Source of the DNA: Neomicrococcus aestuarii
GTDB lineage: Bacteria; Actinomycetota; Actinomycetes; Actinomycetales; Micrococcaceae
DNA length: 64,000 bases
Assembly (NCBI RefSeq): GCF_014201135.1
Contig: NZ_JACHDR010000001.1
Span: forward strand, 496,001-560,000
Direction: 5' to 3'
Shown: positions 35,338 to 44,150 of the stretch, piece by piece
Position numbering within the stretch: the first letter of the stretch is position 1
Layout of the letters: every line of letters starts with the position of its first letter
Program-made: the position numbers and the translations under genes
Notes under the pieces: generated by a model
Told to the model about the DNA's origin: nothing
Database searches by the model: none
The model's input: only the letters and a program-made list of their open reading frames with translations

Positions 35338-35825
35338 CGCAGATGAAGAGTTTGGGAATTAGATATCGGCGCATGTGCGGTGCACGTCTTCGTCAAGATC
35401 TATCGGGTGAATCTGGTCAGTCAACCCCGCTCATTATCGGACTGTTGGCGATCGCACTCTTGGTGGTAACGGTTATGTTGGCGGCCACCCAAGTCAACGG
35501 GCAGGCACGGCGTCTACTCGGTGTAGCGGATGGGGCCTCTACCGCAGCCGCCGATGATTACTTGGTTGATTTGCAAGGTGGGGATCTCAGCGTGAAGCTC
35601 ACCAACGCGACCGTGCAAGAGTCGGTGGCCAGCTATCTGTCGGAGACGAATGCGAGTAACAAATTCACTGAACTTCGTATTTTGGAAGCCACCGCAAGCC
35701 CCGATGGTAGAACCGCCCATGTTCGTCTCGGTGCTTCGGTGCATCCTCCATTGGTCAATTGGATCGTCCCCGACGGTGTGACGATTAGCGTCGAGTCCGA
35801 CGCGCGTGTTCATCTCGAGCAGTGA
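35334..35825 (+). CDS. TadG-like membrane-anchored protein (Rv3654c-like)
   Basis: A 163-residue last gene of the Tad pilin operon. After a basic leader comes ESGQSTPLIIGLLAIALLVV, a TadG/Rv3654c-type N-terminal helix, then an extracytoplasmic domain that begins AATQVNGQARRLLGVADGAS. The GTG at 35334 overlaps the stop of the previous gene. The TGA stop lies inside a 7-bp tandem repeat (35817-35858), so repeat-length changes would alter the C-terminus. Confidence 0.82.
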   Translation: MTQMKSLGIRYRRMCGARLRQDLSGESGQSTPLIIGLLAIALLVVTVMLAATQVNGQARRLLGVADGASTAAADDYLVDLQGGDLSVKLTNATVQESVASYLSETNASNKFTELRILEATASPDGRTAHVRLGASVHPPLVNWIVPDGVTISVESDARVHLEQ

Positions 35826-35858
35826 GCAGTGAGCAGTGAGCAGTGAGCAGTGAGCACT
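35817..35858. repeat. Heptamer tandem repeat over the tadG-like stop
   Basis: Five perfect GAGCAGT units (35817-35851) and one variant GAGCACT (35852-35858). The stop codon TGA (35823-35825) spans units 1 and 2. Confidence 0.95.
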
Positions 35859-35943
35859 CAGCCGTAGGCCATGAGCAGTAGGCCTTGCGGAGTGACGAGC
35901 TGTTTGTCACGGAACGCGACAAGAGAATCTTGCGGTGGTGTCG

Positions 35944-35949
35944 TAACCT
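35944..35949 (+). promoter_or_regulatory. -10 box of prfB
   Basis: TAACCT, 9 bases before the ATG; predicted leader of only about three bases. Confidence 0.5.
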
Positions 35950-35958
35950 AGTTAGACC

Positions 35959-37077
35959 ATGGCTTCCATTGACTTTCCCGCAGAGATTGCGGCTCTTCGA
36001 CACACATTCACTTCAATTCAGGCAGTCTCAGACGTCGACAAAATCAAGGCTGACATTGCAGACCTGTCCGCTCAAGCGGGCGTGCCGAACCTCTGGGATG
36101 ACCCGGCAAGCGCCCAAGTGGTGACGTCCAAGTTGTCCCACCGCCAGTCTGAATTGGAACGACTCGAGAAGCTCGAAGAACGCATCGACGACCTCGAGCT
36201 GATGGTTGAGCTTTCAGAAGAGGATCACGACGACGAAGCCTTGCGTGACGCTGAAAAGGAACTTTCCAAACTGCGTAAGGCTCTCGCTGACTTGGAAGTC
36301 GTTACCTTGTTGTCCGGCGAGTACGACGAGCGCGAAGCCGTGGTCACGATTCGTTCGGGCGCCGGCGGAGTAGACGCTGCCGACTTCGCTGAGATGCTCC
36401 TTCGCATGTACACCCGGTGGGCAGAGAAGCACGGCTATGGCGTAAAGATCATGGACACCTCCTACGCGGAAGAAGCCGGACTCAAATCCGCCACCTTCGA
36501 GGTCAACGCACCCTACGCCTTCGGCACGCTGTCTGTCGAAGCCGGAACACACCGTCTAGTGCGCATCAGCCCCTTCGACAACCAGGGGCGTCGCCAAACC
36601 AGCTTTGCTGCCGTCGAAGTGATTCCCCTGATCGAACAGACGGATTCCATCGAGATCCCAGAAAACGAGATCCGCGTGGACGTCTTCCGCTCCTCGGGCC
36701 CAGGCGGACAGTCTGTGAACACCACGGACTCTGCAGTGCGCTTGACCCACATTCCAACCGGAATTGTGGTTTCTATGCAGAACGAAAAGTCGCAGCTCCA
36801 AAACCGAGCGGCGGCAATGCGCGTGCTGCAGTCACGCCTTCTCTTGCTCAAAAAGGAACAAGAGGACGCTGAAAAGAAGGCGCTCGCAGGCGACGTCAAA
36901 GCCAGCTGGGGCGACCAGATGCGTTCCTACGTCCTGAACCCCTACCAAATGGTCAAGGACCTCCGCACCGAACACGAAGTCGGCAATACTTCAGCCGTCC
37001 TTGATGGTGACATCGATGACTTCATCGATGCTGGTATCCGCTGGCGTGCCAACAACCGCAACGCCGCCGATAGCTAA
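35959..37077 (+). CDS. prfB: Peptide chain release factor 2
   Basis: A 372-residue RF2 that ends translation at UGA and UAA. The UGA-recognising SPF tripeptide is in RISPFDNQG (near 210) and the catalytic GGQ in SGPGGQSVN (near 250). The reading frame is continuous: the in-frame TGA and +1 frameshift seen in E. coli prfB are absent, as in other actinobacteria. The usual followers ftsE, ftsX and smpB are not here; a divergent thioesterase comes next. Confidence 0.97.
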   Translation: MASIDFPAEIAALRHTFTSIQAVSDVDKIKADIADLSAQAGVPNLWDDPASAQVVTSKLSHRQSELERLEKLEERIDDLELMVELSEEDHDDEALRDAEKELSKLRKALADLEVVTLLSGEYDEREAVVTIRSGAGGVDAADFAEMLLRMYTRWAEKHGYGVKIMDTSYAEEAGLKSATFEVNAPYAFGTLSVEAGTHRLVRISPFDNQGRRQTSFAAVEVIPLIEQTDSIEIPENEIRVDVFRSSGPGGQSVNTTDSAVRLTHIPTGIVVSMQNEKSQLQNRAAAMRVLQSRLLLLKKEQEDAEKKALAGDVKASWGDQMRSYVLNPYQMVKDLRTEHEVGNTSAVLDGDIDDFIDAGIRWRANNRNAADS

Positions 37078-37156
37078 GCCTGAAATACCCCGCCGGTTTG
37101 CTACTTAGCGTCGGCGAATAGCTCCTGAAAGCCCTCTGCTTACTCCACCATTCCCG

Positions 37157-37696
37157 CTACTCCACCAACATGTTGGTGATTCGGCTGGTGCACAACCGCT
37201 TACCTTGATCGTCACTCATGATGATTTCGTGAGTGGTGATGCGCGATCCCAAGAAGATGGGCGTGCAGACAGCGGTGACCAGACCGGACACGCCCGCACG
37301 GTGATGGGTGGAGTTGAGGTCCACGCCTACGGGTCGTTTGCCAAGGCCTTGCTCAAAGCTGTGCAACGCTGCGCCAAACGACCCCAAAGTCTCAGCGAGA
37401 GCGGCACTAGCACCGCCGTGCAGAATGCCCGCAACCTGCGTGTTCCCCTCGACAGGCATCGTGGCCACGAGGCGTCGGGCGCTCATCTCCGTGAACACAA
37501 TGCCCAACTTCTCCACGAGTGGCCCAACACCGAACTTCCCAAAGGGACCCCACAATTCTTCCGGAACCCCAGCGCGAGTGAGCTGATCCGCAAACGGATG
37601 CTCCGTCGTCGTACTTAATGGGGTTTCAGCCGCAGAAGTGTGACGAGAATCCGAAGATTCATTAGATGCTGAGGCGGTCGTGTGATTCTGGCTCAT
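37157..37696 (-). CDS. Hotdog-fold thioesterase (PaaI-like)
   Basis: A 179-residue hotdog protein. The catalytic region has GILHGGASAALAETLGS (His-Gly-Gly and the Glu/Asp of the PaaI family) and a second strand with LNSTHHRAGVSG; the first 35 residues are Ser/Thr-rich and probably disordered. It would hydrolyse an acyl-CoA or 4-hydroxybenzoyl-CoA-like thioester; substrate unknown. Hotdog genes beside polA are common in actinobacteria. Divergent from polA, only 19 bases between start codons. A near copy of the repeat (37603-37613) lies near its 5' end in another frame. Confidence 0.9.
   Translation of the reverse strand: MSQNHTTASASNESSDSRHTSAAETPLSTTTEHPFADQLTRAGVPEELWGPFGKFGVGPLVEKLGIVFTEMSARRLVATMPVEGNTQVAGILHGGASAALAETLGSFGAALHSFEQGLGKRPVGVDLNSTHHRAGVSGLVTAVCTPIFLGSRITTHEIIMSDDQGKRLCTSRITNMLVE
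37603..37613 (-). repeat. Near copy of TACGACGACGC in the thioesterase gene
   Basis: Minus strand TACGACGACGG (last base differs), read as Ser-Thr-Thr-Thr-Glu, a different frame from the YDDA copies. Confidence 0.45.
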
Positions 37697-37702
37697 GACA
37701 AC

Positions 37703-37708
37703 TAGGCT
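37703..37708 (+). promoter_or_regulatory. -10 box of leaderless polA
   Basis: TAGGCT, 7-base spacer to the GTG at 37716; this favours that start over the ATG at 37695, which overlaps the divergent gene start. Confidence 0.55.
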
Positions 37709-37715
37709 TGCACTT

Positions 37716-40436
37716 GTGAGTGATGTAGCAAAACCGGAAATTCAAGAAACCGCCCAAAAGACGTCAAAGATGATCGTTATTGACGGTCATTCGATGGCGT
37801 TCAGAGCGTTTTATGCCCTGCCAGCCGACAGCTTCTTGACAGCATCAGGGCAGTACACGAACGCCGTTCACGGGTTCATTTCCATGATGCTCACCATGAT
37901 TCGCGAGCACCAGCCGACTTATATCGGTGTGGCTTTTGACCTGGATACGCCCACGTTCCGCTCGGAACAGTATGACGAGTACAAGGCCGGCAGAAACAAG
38001 ACCCCCGAGGAATTTAAGGGCCAGATTGACCTGATCCGCAAGGTCCTCGAAGCGATGAACATCCCGACCATCTCGATGGACGGCTACGAAGCAGATGACA
38101 TCATCGCAACTCTCGCGACCCTCGGCGAAGCCGCTGACATGCAAGTTTTGGTGGTGTCCGGCGACCGCGATGCCTTCCAGCTGATCACGGAAAAGACAAC
38201 CGTTCTGTACCCCACGAAGGGTGTTTCGCAGATCCCTCCGATGGACGCCGCCGCCATCGAAAAAAAGTACTTCGTGCAGCCGAATCAGTATTCGGACCTC
38301 GCCGCGCTCGTGGGTGAGACCGCGGATAACCTGCCCGGCGTGCCTGGCGTTGGACCGAAGACCGCCGCAAAGTGGATCAACCTGTATGGCGGGCTCGAGG
38401 GCATCCTTGAACACGTCGACGAAATCAAGGGCAAAGTCGGCGATTCGCTGCGTGAGAACCTCGATAACGTCAAGCGGAACCGTCGCTTGAACCACTTGCT
38501 CCGTGACCTTGAGCTGCCGGTCAACCTTGAATCTCTTGAACTCGAAGCGCCCAACCGTGAAGCGCTCGAGGAAATCTTCGACACCCTCGAATTCAACACT
38601 CTGCGCAAGCGCGTGTGGGAACTTTTCACTGAAGAAGAGGAAGAGGTCGTTGAAGAAGAGCTGCCAGAAGCAACCATTCTGACCTCCGCTTCAGAGATCA
38701 CGGACTGGTTCAAGGCCGAGGGCTCGCATGTATTGGGCCTCTACCTGGTGACGGAAGCGCCCGCAGCAAGCAACCCGGGCATGCCCGATGATGTCTTCGC
38801 GCTAGGACTCGCGTCTGAGGATCAGCTCTCCTACATCAAGCTCGCAGATCTCGATCCTGATGCTGAAGCTGCGATTGCTTCGGCGCTCGAATCGGTGAGT
38901 TACAAGAAGGCCGTGCACGACTACAAGCTGGCTTTCAAACAGCTCAAGGAACGCGGACTCACACTCGGCGGCGTGGTAGACGACACCATGATTTCCGCTT
39001 ACCTCATTCAGCCGGACCGCCGTAGTCATGCACTTCCGGATGTGGCATTGCACCACTTGAAGATTTCCCTGGACCTGAGTGAGTCTGAGTCCAAGGGCGA
39101 GCTTGATCTGGGCCTTGACGGCAAGGACTACTCGGCGTCGGCTGCCCGCGCTGCTTTCGTGGTGCGCCAACTGAGTTTGATGCTTGCCGGTCAAGTGTCT
39201 GAGCGGAACGCCGCTAGTTTGTTGGCTGAACTCGAGCTGCCGCTCTCGCAAGTTCTCGCGCGGATGGAGCGCGTGGGTATTGCGATTGATTTGCCGCAAC
39301 TTGAGGTTCTCGAAAAGGACTTCTCCAAGGTCATTGACGACGCCAAGTCTCGCGCGTTCGAAGCGATCGGCCACGAGGTCAACCTGGGATCTCCGAAGCA
39401 ATTGCAGGTTGTCCTGTTTGATGAGCTCGAGCTTCCAAAGACCAAGAAGATCAAGACCGGCTACACAACCGATGCTGAGTCGCTGACCGAGCTGTACGCG
39501 CAGACGAACCACCCATTCTTGGGTGCGCTCATGGAATACCGCGACGCCACGAAGCTCAAGCAGACCGTTGACGGGCTCGGGAAGGCTGTGGCCGACGACG
39601 GCCGCATTCACACCACTTATGCGCAGACCATTGCCGCAACCGGCCGATTGTCTTCGCTCAACCCGAACCTGCAGAACATCCCCGTTCGTAGCGAAGAGGG
39701 CCGTCGTATCCGCGAAATCTTCGTCGCGGCCGAGGGATATGAAACCTTGCTGACTGCCGACTACTCGCAGATTGAAATGCGCATCATGGCGCACCTTTCC
39801 GGCGACGAAGGGCTGATCGAGGCGTTCCGCTCGGGAGAGGACTTGCACCGTTTTGTGGGTTCGCGCGTGTTCAACGTGGACCCCCAAGAAGTCACTCCGG
39901 CGATGCGCTCCAAGGTTAAGGCGATGTCCTACGGCCTTGCTTATGGGCTGAGCTCATTTGGCTTGAGCAAGCAGCTCCGCATCTCCGTGGACGAAGCCCG
40001 CACGCTTCAGAAGGACTACTTCCAGCGCTTCGGCGGCGTCCGCGATTACCTCCGTTCGGGAGTGGAGAAGGCCCGCTCGGTTGGATACACCGAAACCATC
40101 CTGGGCCGCCGACGCTACTTGCCGGACCTCACGAGCGACAACCGTCAGCTTCGCGAAATTGCCGAACGAGTGGCACTGAACTCGCCAATTCAGGGATCGG
40201 CAGCGGATGTCATCAAGCTCGCGATGTTGCACATTCAGGCCGAACTCGACGCTCAGAACGTTAAGTCCCGCATGCTCTTGCAAGTCCATGACGAATTGGT
40301 TTTCGAAATCGCTCCGGGCGAATTGGAAATTATCCGCGAGATCGTCGAGACCAAAATGGGTGACGCGGTCGAAATTTCCGTTCCGCTTGAAGTGCACATC
40401 GGAATCGGCAAGAACTGGAACGACGCAGGTCACTAA
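37716..40436 (+). CDS. polA: DNA polymerase I
   Basis: A 906-residue PolI for gap filling and Okazaki-fragment processing. The 5' exonuclease/FEN domain (about 20-310) has IDGHSMAFRAFYALP and the YEADDIIAT and GDRDAFQL metal-site motifs. The middle domain lacks the DxE residues of an active 3'-5' proofreading site, as in other actinobacterial PolI. The polymerase domain ends the protein, with ADYSQIEMRI (motif A), the RRKVKAMSYGL-type O helix and QVHDELVFE (motif C). Start taken at GTG 37716 (leaderless geometry). It is followed by the repeat-pair terminator. Confidence 0.97.
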   Translation: MSDVAKPEIQETAQKTSKMIVIDGHSMAFRAFYALPADSFLTASGQYTNAVHGFISMMLTMIREHQPTYIGVAFDLDTPTFRSEQYDEYKAGRNKTPEEFKGQIDLIRKVLEAMNIPTISMDGYEADDIIATLATLGEAADMQVLVVSGDRDAFQLITEKTTVLYPTKGVSQIPPMDAAAIEKKYFVQPNQYSDLAALVGETADNLPGVPGVGPKTAAKWINLYGGLEGILEHVDEIKGKVGDSLRENLDNVKRNRRLNHLLRDLELPVNLESLELEAPNREALEEIFDTLEFNTLRKRVWELFTEEEEEVVEEELPEATILTSASEITDWFKAEGSHVLGLYLVTEAPAASNPGMPDDVFALGLASEDQLSYIKLADLDPDAEAAIASALESVSYKKAVHDYKLAFKQLKERGLTLGGVVDDTMISAYLIQPDRRSHALPDVALHHLKISLDLSESESKGELDLGLDGKDYSASAARAAFVVRQLSLMLAGQVSERNAASLLAELELPLSQVLARMERVGIAIDLPQLEVLEKDFSKVIDDAKSRAFEAIGHEVNLGSPKQLQVVLFDELELPKTKKIKTGYTTDAESLTELYAQTNHPFLGALMEYRDATKLKQTVDGLGKAVADDGRIHTTYAQTIAATGRLSSLNPNLQNIPVRSEEGRRIREIFVAAEGYETLLTADYSQIEMRIMAHLSGDEGLIEAFRSGEDLHRFVGSRVFNVDPQEVTPAMRSKVKAMSYGLAYGLSSFGLSKQLRISVDEARTLQKDYFQRFGGVRDYLRSGVEKARSVGYTETILGRRRYLPDLTSDNRQLREIAERVALNSPIQGSAADVIKLAMLHIQAELDAQNVKSRMLLQVHDELVFEIAPGELEIIREIVETKMGDAVEISVPLEVHIGIGKNWNDAGH

Positions 40437-40473
40437 ATTTGTAACTAACTGAGGCGGCCCGCTGACGGAAGCT

Positions 40474-40511
40474 GCGTCGTCGTACTGAAAATTTCTTGAG
40501 TACGACGACGC
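40474..40511. terminator. polA terminator made of an inverted pair of the TACGACGACGC repeat
   Basis: 13-bp perfect stem: GCGTCGTCGTACT (40474-40486) with AGTACGACGACGC (40499-40511), 12-base AT-rich loop. Both core copies are exact, in opposite orientation, 37 bases after the polA stop. Confidence 0.85.
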
Positions 40512-40554
40512 CTGCTCGCTTCCGACACGCAGGCTGCGGTATGGAAGGGGAGCC

Positions 40555-41910
40555 ATGTCCGAAAGTTCACTGCAAGCGAGTGCGAGTACCAACGGGGAAC
40601 GCAAGGTTGCGTTGCGCGAGGGGCTTCGGCTCGAGGAATTCTTGCCCGAAATTCAGGCGGACGGAACGCCCTCTGACCGCACCGTAGGATTCCTCAACGC
40701 CATGCGATCGGGATTCTACGAAAAGCGAGCCAGTGCCGAGGAAATTCGACGCACGGGAACGGTTTACGCGAATGAGCCGATCGGATTTGTAGCTGTTTAC
40801 GACGACGCTGCTCAAGAAGCCGACGAATTCTCCTATTCAGGGTCGTTTCCCATTGCGACTTTTGGGCACTATGAAAAGTCTTTTAACATCGGTGGGCCAG
40901 AGCTCGTTCCGGCTCATCTGATTACCATGGTGACCGTTGCGGCATCGCACCGTCGACAGGGGATTCTCTCCGCCATGATGCGCCACAGCCTCGATGCTGC
41001 GGTGGAAGCCGGGCGACCCGTCGCTTTGTTAACCGCGTCAGAATCTGCGATTTATGGACGCTTTGGCTTTGGAATCGCCACTCGAGAAGCCAAATATGAG
41101 CTGAATTGCGCCGGTGGTTTGCGTTTTAAGTCGCCGTCCGTGGGGACTGTAACTAATGCTGATCCTTCGAAGATTGGTGATGTTGCGGCTACGATCTTCG
41201 CTCGCGCTCATGCTCAGAATCCCGGCTCTGTTGATCGCCAGGGCACCTATCTTGAATACAAGACCGGCCGCTGGAGCGACGACGTCACCGTCCCGAACCG
41301 TACGTTGCGCGCGCTCATTTATCGTGGGCCGTCCGGTGAACCCGAAGGTTTCGTGACCTATGCCTTCAACGGCTGGGGCTGGAAGCCGCCGACTATCGGT
41401 ATTCGAAACTTCGTCGCCGCAAGTGACTCCGCCGAGCTCGCTTTGTGGGAGCACCTGGCCAATTTGGACCTGATCGAAAAGATCGTTTGGCCGAAGGCGC
41501 CCGTGGATACCGCCCTGTTCTATGCCTTGGAAGACTCCGGCGCCTTGAACACCGTGTCTGTTGACCACCATCTATGGGTACGGGTGCTTGATGTCCCGCG
41601 GGCGCTGACTTCGCGTTCATGGTTGGCCGACGGTGACTTCAGTCTTCGCGTCCGCGACCGGTGGGGTTACGCGGAAGGGACCTTTTCCGTTTCCATCCGT
41701 GGAGGCGTCGCTAGCGTTGGCCTCTTAGACAATCCCGATCAGGCCGCCGATATGGGACTTGATGTTGCGACGCTAGGCGCGCTCATGCTGGGCGATACGA
41801 GTGTCAGCCAACTTGTGCGAGCTGGATTGATCGATGTCACGGTCCCGCCAGCCGCACTGGATGCTTTGTGGGCTACGGCAGTGAAGCCGTTCTGTAATAC
41901 AGGGTTCTGA
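40555..41910 (+). CDS. GNAT-family acetyltransferase, Eis-like
   Basis: A 451-residue Eis-type N-acetyltransferase. Two fused GNAT folds and a C-terminal SCP2-like domain fit the length. The acetyl-CoA loop is VAASHRRQGILSAMM (near 125-140), as in Eis. Family members acetylate aminoglycosides or other amines; natural substrates are unknown. Upstream of the ATG is GGGGAG. The segment VYDDAAQEADEF (near 82) contains an exact TACGACGACGC copy in frame. It follows the polA repeat terminator, so it should have its own promoter. Confidence 0.9.
   Translation: MSESSLQASASTNGERKVALREGLRLEEFLPEIQADGTPSDRTVGFLNAMRSGFYEKRASAEEIRRTGTVYANEPIGFVAVYDDAAQEADEFSYSGSFPIATFGHYEKSFNIGGPELVPAHLITMVTVAASHRRQGILSAMMRHSLDAAVEAGRPVALLTASESAIYGRFGFGIATREAKYELNCAGGLRFKSPSVGTVTNADPSKIGDVAATIFARAHAQNPGSVDRQGTYLEYKTGRWSDDVTVPNRTLRALIYRGPSGEPEGFVTYAFNGWGWKPPTIGIRNFVAASDSAELALWEHLANLDLIEKIVWPKAPVDTALFYALEDSGALNTVSVDHHLWVRVLDVPRALTSRSWLADGDFSLRVRDRWGYAEGTFSVSIRGGVASVGLLDNPDQAADMGLDVATLGALMLGDTSVSQLVRAGLIDVTVPPAALDALWATAVKPFCNTGF
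40798..40808 (+). repeat. Exact TACGACGACGC copy in the Eis-like gene
   Basis: In frame as Tyr-Asp-Asp-Ala-Ala, followed by TGCTCAAGA, similar to the copy in the parA-like gene (AGCTCAAGA). Confidence 0.65.
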
Positions 41911-42196
41911 TTTCTCGGTTAGACGCCTGTTGACCGGTGCTTGTTGGGCGGTCCCCGTGTGCTGGCGCGTGACGTGGCGCCGACGCACTTTTAGCCGTTT
42001 GGCTATTGCTTCGGCGCATCTCATGTGGTGCCGTTTCGGGGATTACGCGCTCTGTGACGCCGAGGGTTAACGCAAGGTTTCCTTCGGGCGGATTTTGACC
42101 AAACTCTTCCTTTTGGGCTGTGGATAACTCTTATTCGTCTACTTAGCTCCGATACCTTAAGAGGGTCATCGAATCCGAAATAGGGGAGGGGATCGA
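41911..42196. other. Intergenic region before the lipoprotein gene
   Basis: 286 bases without a credible gene. It contains a DnaA-box-like TGTGGATAA (42119-42127, minus-strand TTATCCACA) and ends with a GAGGGGA Shine-Dalgarno. No promoter is clear. Confidence 0.4.
42119..42127 (-). promoter_or_regulatory. Isolated DnaA-box-like nonamer
   Basis: Minus-strand TTATCCACA about 70 bases upstream of the lipoprotein gene. Confidence 0.3.
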
Positions 42197-42883
42197 ATGA
42201 CGAATCCTCGACGTTTATTCAACCGGTCATGGGGCGTGCTTTGCGCCGCTGGAGCGCTGAGCCTGTCACTATCGCTAGCTGGATGTAGCTCTGATGCTAA
42301 TGGCGAGAGCCCAACGAGCGCGGCTTCACAGGCGACTTCCGGGAGTGCTTCGGCCAGCAATTCGGCTGCCGCTTCAAGCAGCCCCGTGGCCAAGCCTCAA
42401 GAAGCTACTCCGACATCGCCAGCCAAGAACATTCCGGAACCAGTCATGCCGGCCGCGGCCAAGAAGAACACGGCCGAAGGGCTAGAGGCGTTTACTCGGT
42501 ACTGGTTTGAGGTGCACAACTACGCGCAGAAGACCGGTGACACGAAGCAGATGATGGCGCTTTGTGTGGAGGAGAGTGCTTTTTGCGATCACCGAAAAGA
42601 ATCCGTCGACCAATTTACCGAGCGAAATGCATGGATGATCGATGGCGACACGATCATCAGCACCTACTTTTCAGACCAATCCGAAACGCCGGCAGGCTAC
42701 AAAGTATCGATTGTTGAAATCGACCAAGAAGGTCGAAAAGTATACAACTCCGACGGGCCGATCGTAGAGGCTAATTTGAAGTCCACTTCGGGTGCCTTTG
42801 AATCCTATTCAATTTGGCGCGATGGGGGCTGGAGATTTCTGGCTATAGACCCAATTGACGGAGTGGAGTACGAACAACGATGA
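42197..42883 (+). CDS. Secreted lipoprotein, DUF6318-like
   Basis: A 228-residue lipoprotein. The signal peptide (1 to about 30) ends in the lipobox LAGC, so Cys31 should be lipidated and the protein anchored outside. A Ser/Ala/Pro-rich linker (about 32-80) leads to a globular domain beginning EGLEAFTRYWFEVHNYA, with DGGWRFLAI near the end; this matches the DUF6318 domain found in Arthrobacter-type lipoproteins as far as I recall, without a known role. It overlaps the next gene by four bases (ATGA), so they form one unit, probably with a shared surface function. Confidence 0.82.
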   Translation: MTNPRRLFNRSWGVLCAAGALSLSLSLAGCSSDANGESPTSAASQATSGSASASNSAAASSSPVAKPQEATPTSPAKNIPEPVMPAAAKKNTAEGLEAFTRYWFEVHNYAQKTGDTKQMMALCVEESAFCDHRKESVDQFTERNAWMIDGDTIISTYFSDQSETPAGYKVSIVEIDQEGRKVYNSDGPIVEANLKSTSGAFESYSIWRDGGWRFLAIDPIDGVEYEQR

Positions 42884-43905
42884 CTCCAAGATTGACGCTC
42901 GTGTTACTTGCAGTTGTAGGAGGTCTCAGCGTCTCAGACGCTTTGGCAGGCAACAGTTACTTTTCCTTGCAATTTATGGAAGGGAATGTCACCACGTCTC
43001 GATCTGATCATTGGAATAGTGATTCAGTCGGAGGGTCGTTTGTTGTTGAAGGAATTACGGGTCAAACCAAAGTAAGCGGTAACAAGGTGAATTCTGCTCC
43101 CAGACAGACAGCACCCATTCCGCCCAGTAAGAATCCAAGTGCATCTGTCGGCAACGCGACCTCAACATCCTCCGAGGGGACATACTCGTGGCGACACTTG
43201 TGCGCCGATAACGCCACGGGGGATGTCAGTATTGCCTGCGCGATCGCCGCTCCTGACGTCTGTCCGCCAGGTGAATACCTGGGTGTCGTTTTGGCAATCG
43301 ATAGTGCGGGCGTTGCCACTGAGACGGGGGACAGGCAGTGCACCGGATCAACGCCTAGCACGCCGGCTCCGGTTGCCGCCGGCGGCGCACCGGCACCGGC
43401 CGCACCACCAGTCGTAATCACTGTGACTGCATCAGACTTTCAGCGGCTGCCGATTCCGCCTTCAACGATCAATCTAGACACTCAAGGCAACACTCTTCGG
43501 ACAGCGCATACCAACATCTATGCGACCGCCAGTGTTCGCAACCTCAACACCACGGTTCTGGGTCAGCCGGTGCGAGTTCGAGCGGTGCCCATCGAATACA
43601 TCTGGAACTACGGAGACGGTACGACACGTCGTACTTATGAGTCGGGTGAGGCGGTTGCAGGGGATCCGTTCGATATTCAGACTGAAACGTCGCATCAGTT
43701 CGAAGAGACGGGTACTTTTCCGATCAACCTCACCACTGTTTACACCGGTCAGTTCTCTGTCAACGGTGGACCCTGGATCTCGATTAACGGCGTAGCTCGT
43801 GTAGACAGTGCACCTGAATCCATGACCGTTTGGAAGACCAAACGCTCTTTGGTAGCGGAAGATTGCATAGCAAATCCAGGAGCAATTGGTTGCAGCGACG
43901 GCTAA
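42880..43905 (+). CDS. Secreted protein with PKD-like domain
   Basis: A 341-residue exported protein coupled to the lipoprotein gene by an ATGA overlap. A signal peptide (1 to about 23) ends near DALAG. The first half contains four Cys (HLCAD, IACAI, DVCPP, RQCTG) that could form disulfides; then a Pro/Ala hinge (about 165-185) and a domain with YIWNYGDGT near 245, the WxFGDG-like signature of PKD folds. A CIANPGAIGC pair closes the protein. Such lipoprotein/PKD pairs recur in Micrococcaceae; function unknown, possibly surface adhesion. Confidence 0.82.
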   Translation: MTPRLTLVLLAVVGGLSVSDALAGNSYFSLQFMEGNVTTSRSDHWNSDSVGGSFVVEGITGQTKVSGNKVNSAPRQTAPIPPSKNPSASVGNATSTSSEGTYSWRHLCADNATGDVSIACAIAAPDVCPPGEYLGVVLAIDSAGVATETGDRQCTGSTPSTPAPVAAGGAPAPAAPPVVITVTASDFQRLPIPPSTINLDTQGNTLRTAHTNIYATASVRNLNTTVLGQPVRVRAVPIEYIWNYGDGTTRRTYESGEAVAGDPFDIQTETSHQFEETGTFPINLTTVYTGQFSVNGGPWISINGVARVDSAPESMTVWKTKRSLVAEDCIANPGAIGCSDG

Positions 43906-43954
43906 GCCTCTCAGCCTTCAACACGTGTCCGAAATCAGCGTGAAATGGTGAGCT

Positions 43955-43965
43955 GCGCCGTCGTA
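43955..43965 (-). repeat. Near copy of TACGACGACGC upstream of rpsA
   Basis: Minus strand TACGACGGCGC (one mismatch), followed by AGCTCACC, the same extension as the uvrB terminator copies. Lies in the 245-base region between the PKD gene and rpsA, which otherwise shows no feature beyond AT-rich words near 44125-44135. Confidence 0.7.
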
Positions 43966-44150
43966 ATTCCCGGTCCGCTCAGCGGTATGAGCTGAACCGC
44001 AGCGATTTGCGGTGATTGCGAAGAGTAACTAAACTGAAAAGGCACTTTGTGCGTCTTTTCGCGCGCGTGCGACATGCATGATCCACATCGGGACGCCGGG
44101 ACTTCCGGTATCCCACTGACAAATCCTATCCATATCGGAGCCCCTACTAC

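Noticed and set aside
35959-37077. Programmed frameshift in prfB
   Set aside because: The frame is continuous from ATG to stop with no in-frame TGA; the E. coli mechanism is absent.
38802-39887. 361-codon open frame antisense to polA
   Set aside because: Same kind of shadow frame within the polymerase gene.
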